From Micromonospora chersina (lineage in GTDB: Bacteria; Actinomycetota; Actinomycetes; Mycobacteriales; Micromonosporaceae): 64,000 nucleotides of DNA. This document shows, piece after piece, positions 1-7,303 of the stretch. The notes under the pieces were generated by a model that saw only the letters and a list, made by a program, of their open reading frames with translations, ran no database searches and had not been told where the DNA came from. The position numbers were made by a program, and so were the translations under genes. The stretch is from NCBI RefSeq assembly GCF_900091475.1, contig NZ_FMIB01000002.1:124001-188000 (forward strand). Direction: 5' to 3'. Each line of letters opens with the position of its first letter. Within the stretch, counting starts at the first letter, position 1.

Positions 1-1
1 C

Positions 2-379
2 ACCTTCGTGGCGGCGAGCAACGCCGGCGCGGCCGACGCGCCGGACCTGCCGAAGTACGCCTCCGGCCAGGCGCTGCTCACGGTCAAGACCATCCTCACC
101 ACCTACCGGGAGCAGGGTGTGCGCACCCAGGGCAACCCGAAGATCGGCAAGCCGGTGGTCACCGCCTACAGCCCGGCCACCGCACCGACAAGCGCCAAGC
201 TCACCGGCTGCTTCGACAACTCCGACTGGCCGTTCGTGAAGGCCGACGGCAAGCCGGTCGACAACCTCGGCCCGCAGCAGCAGGCGCAGGGGCCGAGCGC
301 CGTCAACGCCACCCTGGCGAAGGCCGCCGAGGGCTGGCGGGTCACCGAACTGGTCATCGAGGGCGCCTGCCCGGCCTGA
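2..379 (+). CDS. Secreted/lipoprotein-like protein, C-terminal fragment
   Basis: The window opens inside this gene. The frame is open from the first bases and an in-frame Thr-Phe precedes the GTG at 8, so that GTG is probably internal. About 125 C-terminal residues are visible. They are polar and soluble, with a Lys/Gly-rich middle and two Cys (in GCFDN and in GACPA at the end) that could form a disulfide. This resembles the NTF2-like ends of actinomycete putative lipoproteins, but I do not recognise a defined family and the signal peptide lies outside the window. A strong hairpin follows the stop. Coding is likely; the function is unknown. Confidence 0.6.
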   Translation, partial: TFVAASNAGAADAPDLPKYASGQALLTVKTILTTYREQGVRTQGNPKIGKPVVTAYSPATAPTSAKLTGCFDNSDWPFVKADGKPVDNLGPQQQAQGPSAVNATLAKAAEGWRVTELVIEGACPA

Positions 380-393
380 GAAATCCCGTTCGT

Positions 394-430
394 CGCCGTG
401 CGACCGCCGGAAATCCGCGGTCGCACGGCG
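394..430 (+). terminator. Perfect 14-bp stem hairpin after the first gene
   Basis: Arms 394-407 (CGCCGTGCGACCGC) and 417-430 are exact reverse complements, separated by a 9-nt loop. The hairpin starts 14 nt after the stop codon of the partial gene. It has no T-tract, as is usual for actinomycete terminators. Confidence 0.65.
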
Positions 431-460
431 ATGCTCCCGTCGTATTCCGGCCGCTTTTCC

Positions 461-506
461 TGGCCGCCGGAAACGTCGGGCGGAAAACCGGCGTGGCCGC
501 CGGAAA
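461..506 (+). repeat. Two direct copies of a 13-mer in the intergenic region
   Basis: TGGCCGCCGGAAA occurs at 461-473 and again at 494-506. The shorter core CCGCCGGAAA is also part of the hairpin loop region near 404-413. The copies precede the ribosome binding site of the next gene. Their role is unknown and they may simply be low-complexity drift. Confidence 0.35.
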
Positions 507-532
507 AGCAAACGGAACCGACGGGAGGACCC

Positions 533-1837
533 ATGGACGCGGACGGTCGAGGCACGGCACCCGAGCGACCCCCGACCCGCACCCGCCGGGCCGTCCCGAC
601 GCTGCCGCTCGTCGCCACGGTGCTCACCTTCGCGGTCGGCTTCGCGCAGAAGTGGCCCTGCCACTACGCCGGCTGGCCCTGGGACACCCGGCTCGCCTTC
701 GGCAGCTACTGCTACAGCGACATCCCCATCCTCTTCCGCGGCCGTGGCCTCATCGACGGCGCCTTCCCGTACGCGCCGCAGCCCGCCGGGCCGCCGCTGG
801 AATACCCGGTCGGCAGCGGGTACCTCATGGACCTCACGGCCCGGCTCTCCCGGCTGTTGACCCCCGGCGCCGACGAGGCCACCGCCGCGCAGGCGTACTT
901 CCTCGTGAACGTGGTGGTGCTGCTGGCGCTGGCGCTGCTCACGGTCTGGGCCGTGCACGCGGTGCTGCGCCGCACCGGCGGGCGCACCCGCGACGCGCTG
1001 CTGGTGGCGGCCGCCCCGACCCTGGCGCTGGCCGGCACCATCAACTGGGACCTGCTGGCCGTGGCCGCCGCCGTGCTCGCGGTGCTCGCCTGGGCGTACG
1101 ACCGGCCCCTGCTGGCCGGCGCCATGATCGGCCTGGGCACCGCGGCGAAGCTGTTCCCGCTCTTCCTGCTCGGGCCGCTGCTGCTGCTCTGCCTGCGGGA
1201 CCGCCGGCTGCGCGACCTCGCCCGGACGCTGGCCGCCGCCGTCGCGGTGTGGCTGGTCCTCAACGCCCCGGTCATGGTGCTCTACCCGGACGGCTGGTGG
1301 GAGTTCTGGCGCTTCAACGCCGCCCGCGAGGCCGACTTCGGCGCCCTCTGGTACGCCCTCCAACTCCTCGGCGCGCCGGTGCCGGCGGTCAACGAGGTGG
1401 CCCTCGGCGTGCTCGTGCTGCTCCTGCTCGGCGTCGCCGTGCTGGCCCGCTACGCCCGCCGCCCGCCCACCCTCGCCCAGCTCGGCTTCCTCACCGTGGC
1501 GGCGTTCCTGCTCACCAACAAGGTCTACTCGCCGCAGTACGTGCTCTGGCTGCTGCCGCTGCTGGTGCTGGCCCGCGGACAGGCGCCGGGGCGGCGGGTG
1601 CTGCGCGACTGGGTGCTGTGGCAGGCCGCCGAGGTGCTGCACTGGGTGGCGGTGTGGCGCTACCTGGGGGAGGCGCTGACAGCGGACTGGCAGTATCCGG
1701 CCGCCATCCTGATCCGGGTCGCGGTCACCGCGTACCTCTGCGGTCAGGTGGTCCGCGACGTGCTCACCGCCCCGGCGGAGGCCCCGGCCGGCGCACGCCC
1801 GGCCCCGCTGCCCGCACCGGCCCCGCAGCCCGCCTGA
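533..1837 (+). CDS. GT87/DUF2029-type polytopic membrane glycosyltransferase
   Basis: This 434-residue protein has about ten hydrophobic segments. An early acidic/aromatic loop (residues about 45-80, with PWDTR and a Tyr/Asp-rich stretch) is typical of polyprenyl-phosphate-sugar-dependent mannosyltransferases of the GT87 family. Such enzymes transfer mannose or arabinose outside the membrane. The ATG at 533 is chosen because GGGAGG lies 5 nt upstream; the frame stays open to 398, but that extension is proline-rich and lacks a binding site. It is convergent with the halogenase gene across a shared terminator. It could glycosylate the peptide product of the neighbouring cluster or cell-wall glycans; the sequence does not decide. 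Confidence 0.75.
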   Translation: MDADGRGTAPERPPTRTRRAVPTLPLVATVLTFAVGFAQKWPCHYAGWPWDTRLAFGSYCYSDIPILFRGRGLIDGAFPYAPQPAGPPLEYPVGSGYLMDLTARLSRLLTPGADEATAAQAYFLVNVVVLLALALLTVWAVHAVLRRTGGRTRDALLVAAAPTLALAGTINWDLLAVAAAVLAVLAWAYDRPLLAGAMIGLGTAAKLFPLFLLGPLLLLCLRDRRLRDLARTLAAAVAVWLVLNAPVMVLYPDGWWEFWRFNAAREADFGALWYALQLLGAPVPAVNEVALGVLVLLLLGVAVLARYARRPPTLAQLGFLTVAAFLLTNKVYSPQYVLWLLPLLVLARGQAPGRRVLRDWVLWQAAEVLHWVAVWRYLGEALTADWQYPAAILIRVAVTAYLCGQVVRDVLTAPAEAPAGARPAPLPAPAPQPA

Positions 1838-1854
1838 CGGCGCCGCCGACGCGC

Positions 1855-1890
1855 GACGCCCCCGGCCGCCGAGGGCGGGCCGGGGGCGTC
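1855..1890. terminator. Bidirectional terminator between convergent genes
   Basis: Arms 1855-1867 (GACGCCCCCGGCC) and 1878-1890 are perfect reverse complements with a 10-nt loop. The hairpin lies between the GT87 stop at 1837 and the halogenase stop at 1901, so it can serve both strands. Confidence 0.75.
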
Positions 1891-1900
1891 CGGGTGAGCG

Positions 1901-3379
1901 TCAGTTCTTCGGTTCGGTCCACATGAGGCCGTTGCCGGCCGTGGCGAGCCCGCCCTCGAACAGCGGCGGCTCCTGCGGCGCGTCCTCGCCGAACAGCACC
2001 CCCGCCTGGATCTGCGAGCCCTCGAACATCGCGTCGGCGACCAGGCTGGACCGGCCCAGGAAACCGCTGCCGCCGGGGCTGATGGCATTCACCGCCGCGC
2101 CCAGCTCGGCGGTGTTCGCGCCCTGCCGGCGGATCAGGTCCGTCGAGCCGGCCAGCGCGTCCTCGCCGGAGGCGACGCCGCCGACCAGCTCGATGAAGGA
2201 CTGCATGTCCGGCGCGCTGCTCTGCGTGACCTTGCGGGCCTGCCAGAAGTAGGAGTTCTCGTCCACGTGCAGGTCGTAGAAGCTGACCAGGAAGTCGTGG
2301 AAGACGGCGTACTCGCGGCGGTAGCGCTGCTCGAACTCGGTGAAGGCCCGCTCCTCGTTCACGGCGCCGGCCAGCACGCTGTTGATCGACCGGGCGGCCA
2401 GCAGCGCGCTGTACGTGGCCAGGTGCACCCCGGAGGAGAAGACCGGATCGATGAAGCAGGCGGCGTCGCCGACCAGGCACATGCCGGGGCGCCAGAACGA
2501 GGTGTTGCAGTACGAGTAGTCCTTGCGCACCCGCACCTGGCCGTAGTCGCCCTCGGTGACCCGGGTGGCGTCGGACAGGTAGTCGGCGATCAGCGGGCAC
2601 TCGGCGATCAGGTCGTGCAGCGCCCGCTCCTGGTCGCCCTGCACCTTGTGCGCCATCTCCCGGCGGACGACCGCGCCGACGCTGGTCAGCGTGTCCGACA
2701 GCGGGATGTACCAGAACCAGCCGGCGTCGAAGGCGACGCAGAGGATGTTGCCGCTGTTCGGCGCGGGCAGCCGCTTGCCGCCCTCGAAATAGCCGAACAG
2801 CGCCAGGTTGCGGAAGAACGGCGAGTATTCCCGCTGCCCGCCGACGGTGCCGTGCAGGCTGCCCTTGTTGCCGGAGGCGTCGACCACGAAGCGGGCGTGC
2901 GCCGTGCGGCTCTCCCCGCCCTGCGTGAACCGCACGCCGCGGACCCGCTCGTCGTCGGCGATCACCTCGGTGACGGCGCAGTTCTCCCGGACGTCCACGC
3001 CGAGCCGGCGCGTGTTCTCCAGCAGGATCTGGTCGAAGCGCCGCCGCTCCACCTGGTACGCGTGCGACGTCGGCCCGGCCATCCGGGGCGAGACCGCGAA
3101 CGCGAACGTCCACGGCTCCGGGCTGGTGCCCCACTTGAAGGTGCCGCCCTGCTTCTTCATGAAGCCGGCCGCGGCGATCTCGTCGCCCACGCCGAGCAGG
3201 TTGCAGATGCCGTGCACGGTCGAGGGGAGCAGCGACTCGCCGATCTGGTAGCGCGGGAAGGTCTCCCGCTCCAGCAGCAGCACCTTCGCCCCGGCCTTGG
3301 CGGTCAGCGAGGCGGCGGTCGACCCACCCGGCCCTCCACCCACGACGATGACGTCGAACTCTTCCGGTTGGCTTGCCAC
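1901..3379 (-). CDS. FAD-dependent halogenase, glycopeptide (BhaA/ComH) type
   Basis: This 492-residue flavoprotein starts with the dinucleotide motif GGGPGG (residues about 14-19) and carries the flavin-halogenase signature GWFWYIP near the middle. The segments FPRYQIGESLLP and GDAACFIDPVFSSGVHLA are nearly those I remember from the halogenases that chlorinate tyrosine or hydroxyphenylglycine on carrier proteins in balhimycin, teicoplanin and ramoplanin-type pathways. The GTG at 3379 is chosen because AGGAGG lies 5 nt upstream. It needs FADH2 from a separate reductase, which is not seen nearby. It is the leftmost recognisable gene of the peptide-antibiotic-like block. The substrate is inferred: an aromatic residue bound to a peptidyl carrier protein. 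Confidence 0.88.
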   Translation of the reverse strand: MASQPEEFDVIVVGGGPGGSTAASLTAKAGAKVLLLERETFPRYQIGESLLPSTVHGICNLLGVGDEIAAAGFMKKQGGTFKWGTSPEPWTFAFAVSPRMAGPTSHAYQVERRRFDQILLENTRRLGVDVRENCAVTEVIADDERVRGVRFTQGGESRTAHARFVVDASGNKGSLHGTVGGQREYSPFFRNLALFGYFEGGKRLPAPNSGNILCVAFDAGWFWYIPLSDTLTSVGAVVRREMAHKVQGDQERALHDLIAECPLIADYLSDATRVTEGDYGQVRVRKDYSYCNTSFWRPGMCLVGDAACFIDPVFSSGVHLATYSALLAARSINSVLAGAVNEERAFTEFEQRYRREYAVFHDFLVSFYDLHVDENSYFWQARKVTQSSAPDMQSFIELVGGVASGEDALAGSTDLIRRQGANTAELGAAVNAISPGGSGFLGRSSLVADAMFEGSQIQAGVLFGEDAPQEPPLFEGGLATAGNGLMWTEPKN

Positions 3380-3659
3380 GAATCCTCCTGCCCTGCACGC
3401 GGCCGGGGCCCGGGCACGGCGGACAGCCGTCCCGCCCACGGCGGCTCGTCGGCGTGGGTCACCCGTCGCCCCTGCGGGCGACCACCCGAGCAGCATGATC
3501 GGTCGTGCTGCCGGGTGTTCGCCAGGCCGGCGGGAGGCACGCCGGACCGGGCCGCCGGACCGTTCGACCGGCGGGTGTCGGCGGTTGCACGGATCGGCGA
3601 CCGTCGACGCCCGGCGGCTGGCGCGGACGCCGGATCCCGACCAGGATGGAGGGCGCCGG

Positions 3660-4316
3660 TCAGCTGCTCTCCACCACGCGGTTCTCCCACGCCCACGCCG
3701 CGACCTCGACGCGGTTGCGCAGCCCCAGCTTGGTCTGGATGCCCGAGAGGTGGCTCTTGACCGTGCTCAGCGAGATGAACAGCTCGGCGGCGATCTCCTG
3801 GTTGGTGCGTCCCCGGGCGATCGCCCGCACCACCTCGATCTCCCGCTCGGACAGGTTCGGGGTGGGGCGCCCGCGGGCCGGCTTACCGACCGTGGTGACG
3901 TGCTTGAGCAGCCGCAGGGTCACCGACGGCGAGACCAGCGCGTCGCCGTTGTGCGCGGCGCGGACCGCCTCGACGAGCAGGGCCGGCCCGGCGTCCTTGA
4001 GGATGAAGCCGACCGCGCCGTTGCGCAGCGCGCCGTAGACGTACTCGTCGAGGTCGAAGGTGGTCACCACGATGACCCGCATGGGGTTGGGCACCCCCGG
4101 GCCGGCCAGCGCCCGGGTCACCTCGATGCCGTCCAGCCGGGGCATCCGGATGTCGACCAGGCACACGTCCGGGCGCAGCCGGCGGGCCTGGGCGATGGCG
4201 TCGACGCCGTCGGACGCCTCGGCCACCACGCTGATGTCCGGCTGGTCCTCGAGGATCAGCCGCAGGCCGCCGCGGATCATCGCCTGGTCGTCGGCGAGCA
4301 GCACCCGGATGGTCAT
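3660..4316 (-). CDS. NarL/FixJ-family response regulator
   Basis: This 218-residue regulator has a receiver domain (residues 1-120) with the acidic pair D9/D10, phospho-acceptor D55 (LVDIRMP) and the conserved Lys of FILKDAG. A LuxR-type helix-turn-helix follows (residues about 150-212; LSEREIEVVRAIARG, then NQEIAAELFISLSTVKSHL). Its ATG overlaps the stop of the kinase gene by ATGA, so the two proteins are translated as a pair. It probably controls the adjacent ABC ATPase gene or the peptide-antibiotic block. Confidence 0.93.
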   Translation of the reverse strand: MTIRVLLADDQAMIRGGLRLILEDQPDISVVAEASDGVDAIAQARRLRPDVCLVDIRMPRLDGIEVTRALAGPGVPNPMRVIVVTTFDLDEYVYGALRNGAVGFILKDAGPALLVEAVRAAHNGDALVSPSVTLRLLKHVTTVGKPARGRPTPNLSEREIEVVRAIARGRTNQEIAAELFISLSTVKSHLSGIQTKLGLRNRVEVAAWAWENRVVESS

Positions 4317-5575
4317 CGTGCCGTCCTGGAGGGGAGGGGGAGGGTGGCCAGCACGCACCAGCCTCCGCCGGCGCGGGGACCGGTCCGCAGCGTGCCGCCG
4401 AGGGTCTGGACGCGCTCGCGCATCCCGACCAGACCGTACCCGCTGCGGTGGCCCTTGCGGGCCGGGCCCGGCGGCGCGTCGTCCACCACCTCCACCGAGA
4501 TGCCCTGCGCGTCCTGGCCGACGGTCACGGTGACCGACCGGGCGTGCGGGGCGTGCCGGGACACGTTCGTCAGTGACTCCTGGACGATCCGGTAGACCGT
4601 CGTGGTCACCTCCGGCGGCCACGGCGCGGCCGGCTCCGGCATCCGCAGCCGCACCGGCGGGCCGTGCCGGTTGAACCGCTCGACCAGGGCGCTGAGCTGC
4701 TCCGGGCCGGGCGAGGCGGGCGCCGCGTCCTCGGTGTCGCGCAGCAGCCCGACCACCCGGCGCATGGCCGCGAGGGCGTCCGAGCCGGCCAGCTCGATCC
4801 CGGCCAGCGTGGCCGGCAGCTTCTCCGGGTGCTTGCCGGCGACGAGCTGGGCGGCCTGGGCCTGCACCACGATCCCGGTGATGTGGTGGGTGACCACGTC
4901 GTGCAGCTCGCGGGCCAGCTCCAGCCGCTCGTCCTGGCGTACCTTCTCGGCGGTGGCCTGGTTGCGGGCGTCGACCAGGCGCAGCGAGAGGCCGACCGCG
5001 ACGGCGCCCAGCCAGGCCAGCCCGCTCAGGGCGGCCACCGAGGAGATGCCGGAGGGGGAGGGGCGGGCGGCGAACTGGCTGCCCACCACGAGGACGAGGC
5101 CGGCGGCGCCCACCGCGCCCGCCGGCACCGGTGGCAGGGTACGCAGTGCCGCGCCGACCAGCACCGCCAGCGCGAGCGCCATGGCCGGGCCCGGCTCGGC
5201 CGGCAGGTGGGCCAGCCGGGCGACCAGCACGGTGCACGCCACGGCGACGAGCCCGGCGACGGCCAGCCAGCCCCGGTGCCACCGGCGCAGCAGCGCGAGC
5301 ACACACACCACCACGGCGGCGAGCCCGCCGAACAACCAGTACCGGGCGCCCCAGGTCTGCGCGATGGCGACCGCCTCGACCGCGAGCGCCATCAGGAACG
5401 CGACGACGAACCCCAGGTCGGCGGCGGTGCCGGCGAGCCGGTCCCAGATCTTCACCCCGCCCACGGTACGGAAGCCCGGCCCGCCGACGGCGCCGGCCGG
5501 GCGGGAACGGCGGGCGCCGTCCGCCCGGCCGGCGCCGGCCGGCGGGGGGAGGTGGTCGAGATCGGACACGCTCAC
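4313..5575 (-). CDS. Two-component sensor histidine kinase (HisKA_3)
   Basis: This 420-residue kinase has a basic N-terminal tail, then about six membrane segments (residues 45-200). The dimerisation/phosphoacceptor helix has His225 in ELARELHDVVTHH, and the ATPase domain contains VYRIVQESLTNV and GYGLVGMRERV. The GTG at 5575 overlaps the stop of the upstream membrane gene (GTGA), which supports that start. The membrane part has little extracytoplasmic sequence, as in kinases that sense membrane or cell-envelope stress. It pairs with the downstream response regulator. Confidence 0.9.
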   Translation of the reverse strand: MSVSDLDHLPPPAGAGRADGARRSRPAGAVGGPGFRTVGGVKIWDRLAGTAADLGFVVAFLMALAVEAVAIAQTWGARYWLFGGLAAVVVCVLALLRRWHRGWLAVAGLVAVACTVLVARLAHLPAEPGPAMALALAVLVGAALRTLPPVPAGAVGAAGLVLVVGSQFAARPSPSGISSVAALSGLAWLGAVAVGLSLRLVDARNQATAEKVRQDERLELARELHDVVTHHITGIVVQAQAAQLVAGKHPEKLPATLAGIELAGSDALAAMRRVVGLLRDTEDAAPASPGPEQLSALVERFNRHGPPVRLRMPEPAAPWPPEVTTTVYRIVQESLTNVSRHAPHARSVTVTVGQDAQGISVEVVDDAPPGPARKGHRSGYGLVGMRERVQTLGGTLRTGPRAGGGWCVLATLPLPSRTAR

Positions 5576-6126
5576 CGGGCCCGCGCGGACGGCGTCCAGG
5601 CGGCGGTGGCCGGTGCGACGCCCGTGCGCGCGTCGCTGCCGCGCAGGGTCAGCCCGGCGGCCACGGCGGCCAGCCAGCCCAGCGCGTCCAGCACGGTCAC
5701 GGCGCTGAACCCGTTCTGGTTGTCCAGCGCGGACAGGTAGCTGCCGACGACCACGAGCAGGCCGCCGGCGCCGACCGCGGCGGCCGTCTGCAACGGCAGG
5801 GTACGCAGCGCCGAGCCGACCAGCACGGCCAGCGCCAGCCCGGTGATCGGGCCGGGCTCCTGCGGCAGGTCCGCGACCAGGGAGACGACGACGGCGACGG
5901 CGGCGAGGCCGACACCGGCCACCGCCGTGCGGAAGCGGTCCACGCCGCGCAGCAGGGCCAGCAGGCAGACGAGCACACCGACGGTGCCGTTGACGATCGC
6001 GTACCCGGTGCCCCAGCTGTCCGAGATCATGAACGCGGTGAAGGCGAGGCCGAGCACGAACACCACGCCGAGGCCGACGTTGAAGAGGATCCCGGCCACA
6101 CCGGCCGGTCGATTGGTGTTGGTCAT
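5572..6126 (-). CDS. Kinase-less paralogue of the adjacent sensor's membrane domain
   Basis: This 184-residue membrane protein has about six hydrophobic segments. It aligns by eye with the membrane half of the downstream kinase: both share LALLR, an LP-x-EPGP loop, LALAVLVG-x-ALRTLP and a closing GLxLRxxDAR. The similarity stops just before the phosphoacceptor helix and is replaced by a short Ala/Arg tail. It is first in a three-gene coupled operon (GTGA overlap with the kinase). It could be a sensor partner, a decoy that modulates the kinase, or a decayed duplicate. No kinase residues are present. Confidence 0.8.
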   Translation of the reverse strand: MTNTNRPAGVAGILFNVGLGVVFVLGLAFTAFMISDSWGTGYAIVNGTVGVLVCLLALLRGVDRFRTAVAGVGLAAVAVVVSLVADLPQEPGPITGLALAVLVGSALRTLPLQTAAAVGAGGLLVVVGSYLSALDNQNGFSAVTVLDALGWLAAVAAGLTLRGSDARTGVAPATAAWTPSARAR

Positions 6127-6243
6127 GACGCCCAGGCTAGGAAAACTCCGGGCCGGGCGAACCGGTCAAAAGTACGGTCGCGGGCGCGGCGAACCGTGCT
6201 TTGGGCCGATGCTGCCACCGGACCGGGTTCGCAGGATGGGTCC

Positions 6244-7149
6244 ATGCCACACGACGACTCCCCGCCGGTGCTGCGGGCCGAGGGCCTGACCAAGCGGTAC
6301 GGCAGCCGGACGGCGCTGACGGACTGCCACCTGAACGTCCCGCGCGGGCGGGTGATCGGCCTGGTCGGGCCGAACGGCGCCGGCAAGTCCACGCTGCTGA
6401 ACCTCGCGTGCGGCCTGACCGCGCCCACGGCGGGCCGCCTGCGGGTGCTCGGCGCGCCGCCGGCCGCCGACGCCGCGCACCTGGCCCGGGTGGGCTTCGT
6501 GGCGCAGGACACCCCGGTGTACGCGGGCTTCACGGTGGCCGAGCACCTGCGGATGGGCGCCAAGCTGAACCCGTCCTGGGACCAGTCCCTGGCCGAGCGG
6601 CGGATCGCCCAGGTCGGGCTGAACCCGGCGCAGAAGGCCGGCGGCCTCTCCGGCGGCCAGCGCGCCCAGCTCGCCCTGACCGTCGCCGCCGCGAAGCGCC
6701 CCGAGCTGCTCATCTTCGACGAGCCGGCCGCCGCCCTGGACCCGCTGGCCCGCAACGGCTTCCTCCAGAACCTGATGGAGTTCGTGTCCGAGCTGGGCGC
6801 CAGCGCGATCCTGTCCTCGCACCTGCTCAGCGACGTGGAACTGGTCTGCGACTACCTCATCGTGCTCTGCGACGCCCGGGTGCAGGTCGCCGGCGACGTC
6901 GCCGACCTGCTGGCCGACCACCACCGGGTGGTGGCCCCGCGCGGCGAGTTGGACCTGCTGCACCCGCGGGTCGAGGTGGTGGGGATGGAGCACACCGGCC
7001 GGTACAGCCGGGCGGTGGTCCGGGCCGAGCGGCTGCTGCCCGAGCCGTCCTGGACGGTGGAGCCGGTCCGCCTGGAGGAACTCGTGCTGACCTACATGAC
7101 CCGCGCGGCGGGCGCGCCCGGCGGCCGGCTGGTCGGCGCCGGGCGGTGA
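6244..7149 (+). CDS. ABC transporter ATP-binding protein without a permease gene
   Basis: This 301-residue ATPase has Walker A GPNGAGKST (residues about 43-51), a Q-loop with FVAQDTPVY, signature LSGGQRAQ, Walker B LLIFDEP and a switch His in SSHLLSD. An extra C-terminal domain of about 80 residues follows. The layout matches ATPases of drug-resistance or bacitracin/lantibiotic-type exporters that use separate membrane subunits. It is divergent from the sensor operon, so the two-component system may control it. The next gene is on the other strand and no permease follows. A partner permease elsewhere is required if it acts in transport. Confidence 0.85.
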   Translation: MPHDDSPPVLRAEGLTKRYGSRTALTDCHLNVPRGRVIGLVGPNGAGKSTLLNLACGLTAPTAGRLRVLGAPPAADAAHLARVGFVAQDTPVYAGFTVAEHLRMGAKLNPSWDQSLAERRIAQVGLNPAQKAGGLSGGQRAQLALTVAAAKRPELLIFDEPAAALDPLARNGFLQNLMEFVSELGASAILSSHLLSDVELVCDYLIVLCDARVQVAGDVADLLADHHRVVAPRGELDLLHPRVEVVGMEHTGRYSRAVVRAERLLPEPSWTVEPVRLEELVLTYMTRAAGAPGGRLVGAGR

Positions 7150-7245
7150 GACTCGCGCCGGCCGGGGAGGCCGGCCTGCGGATGGCGCCGTTCGCGCTCT
7201 CCATCTCCGGAGGGCTGCCGGGGACGGCGGCGGGTTGGATGGTGC

Positions 7246-7303
7246 GACCCGCGCCGCCGGGGGGGGCCGCCACGGACGGCGGCCCCCCGGCGCGGCGCGG
7301 GTC
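7246..7303. terminator. Long GC hairpin between convergent ABC ATPase and FAAL genes
   Basis: GACCCGCGCCGCCGG and the following G-run (7246-7271) pair, with small bulges, with 7277-7303. It sits between the stops at 7149 and 7302 and probably ends transcription from both sides. Confidence 0.55.

Noticed and set aside
398..532. Upstream extension of the GT87 gene
   Set aside because: It lacks a ribosome binding site and overlaps the hairpin and repeats; the ATG at 533 has GGGAGG.
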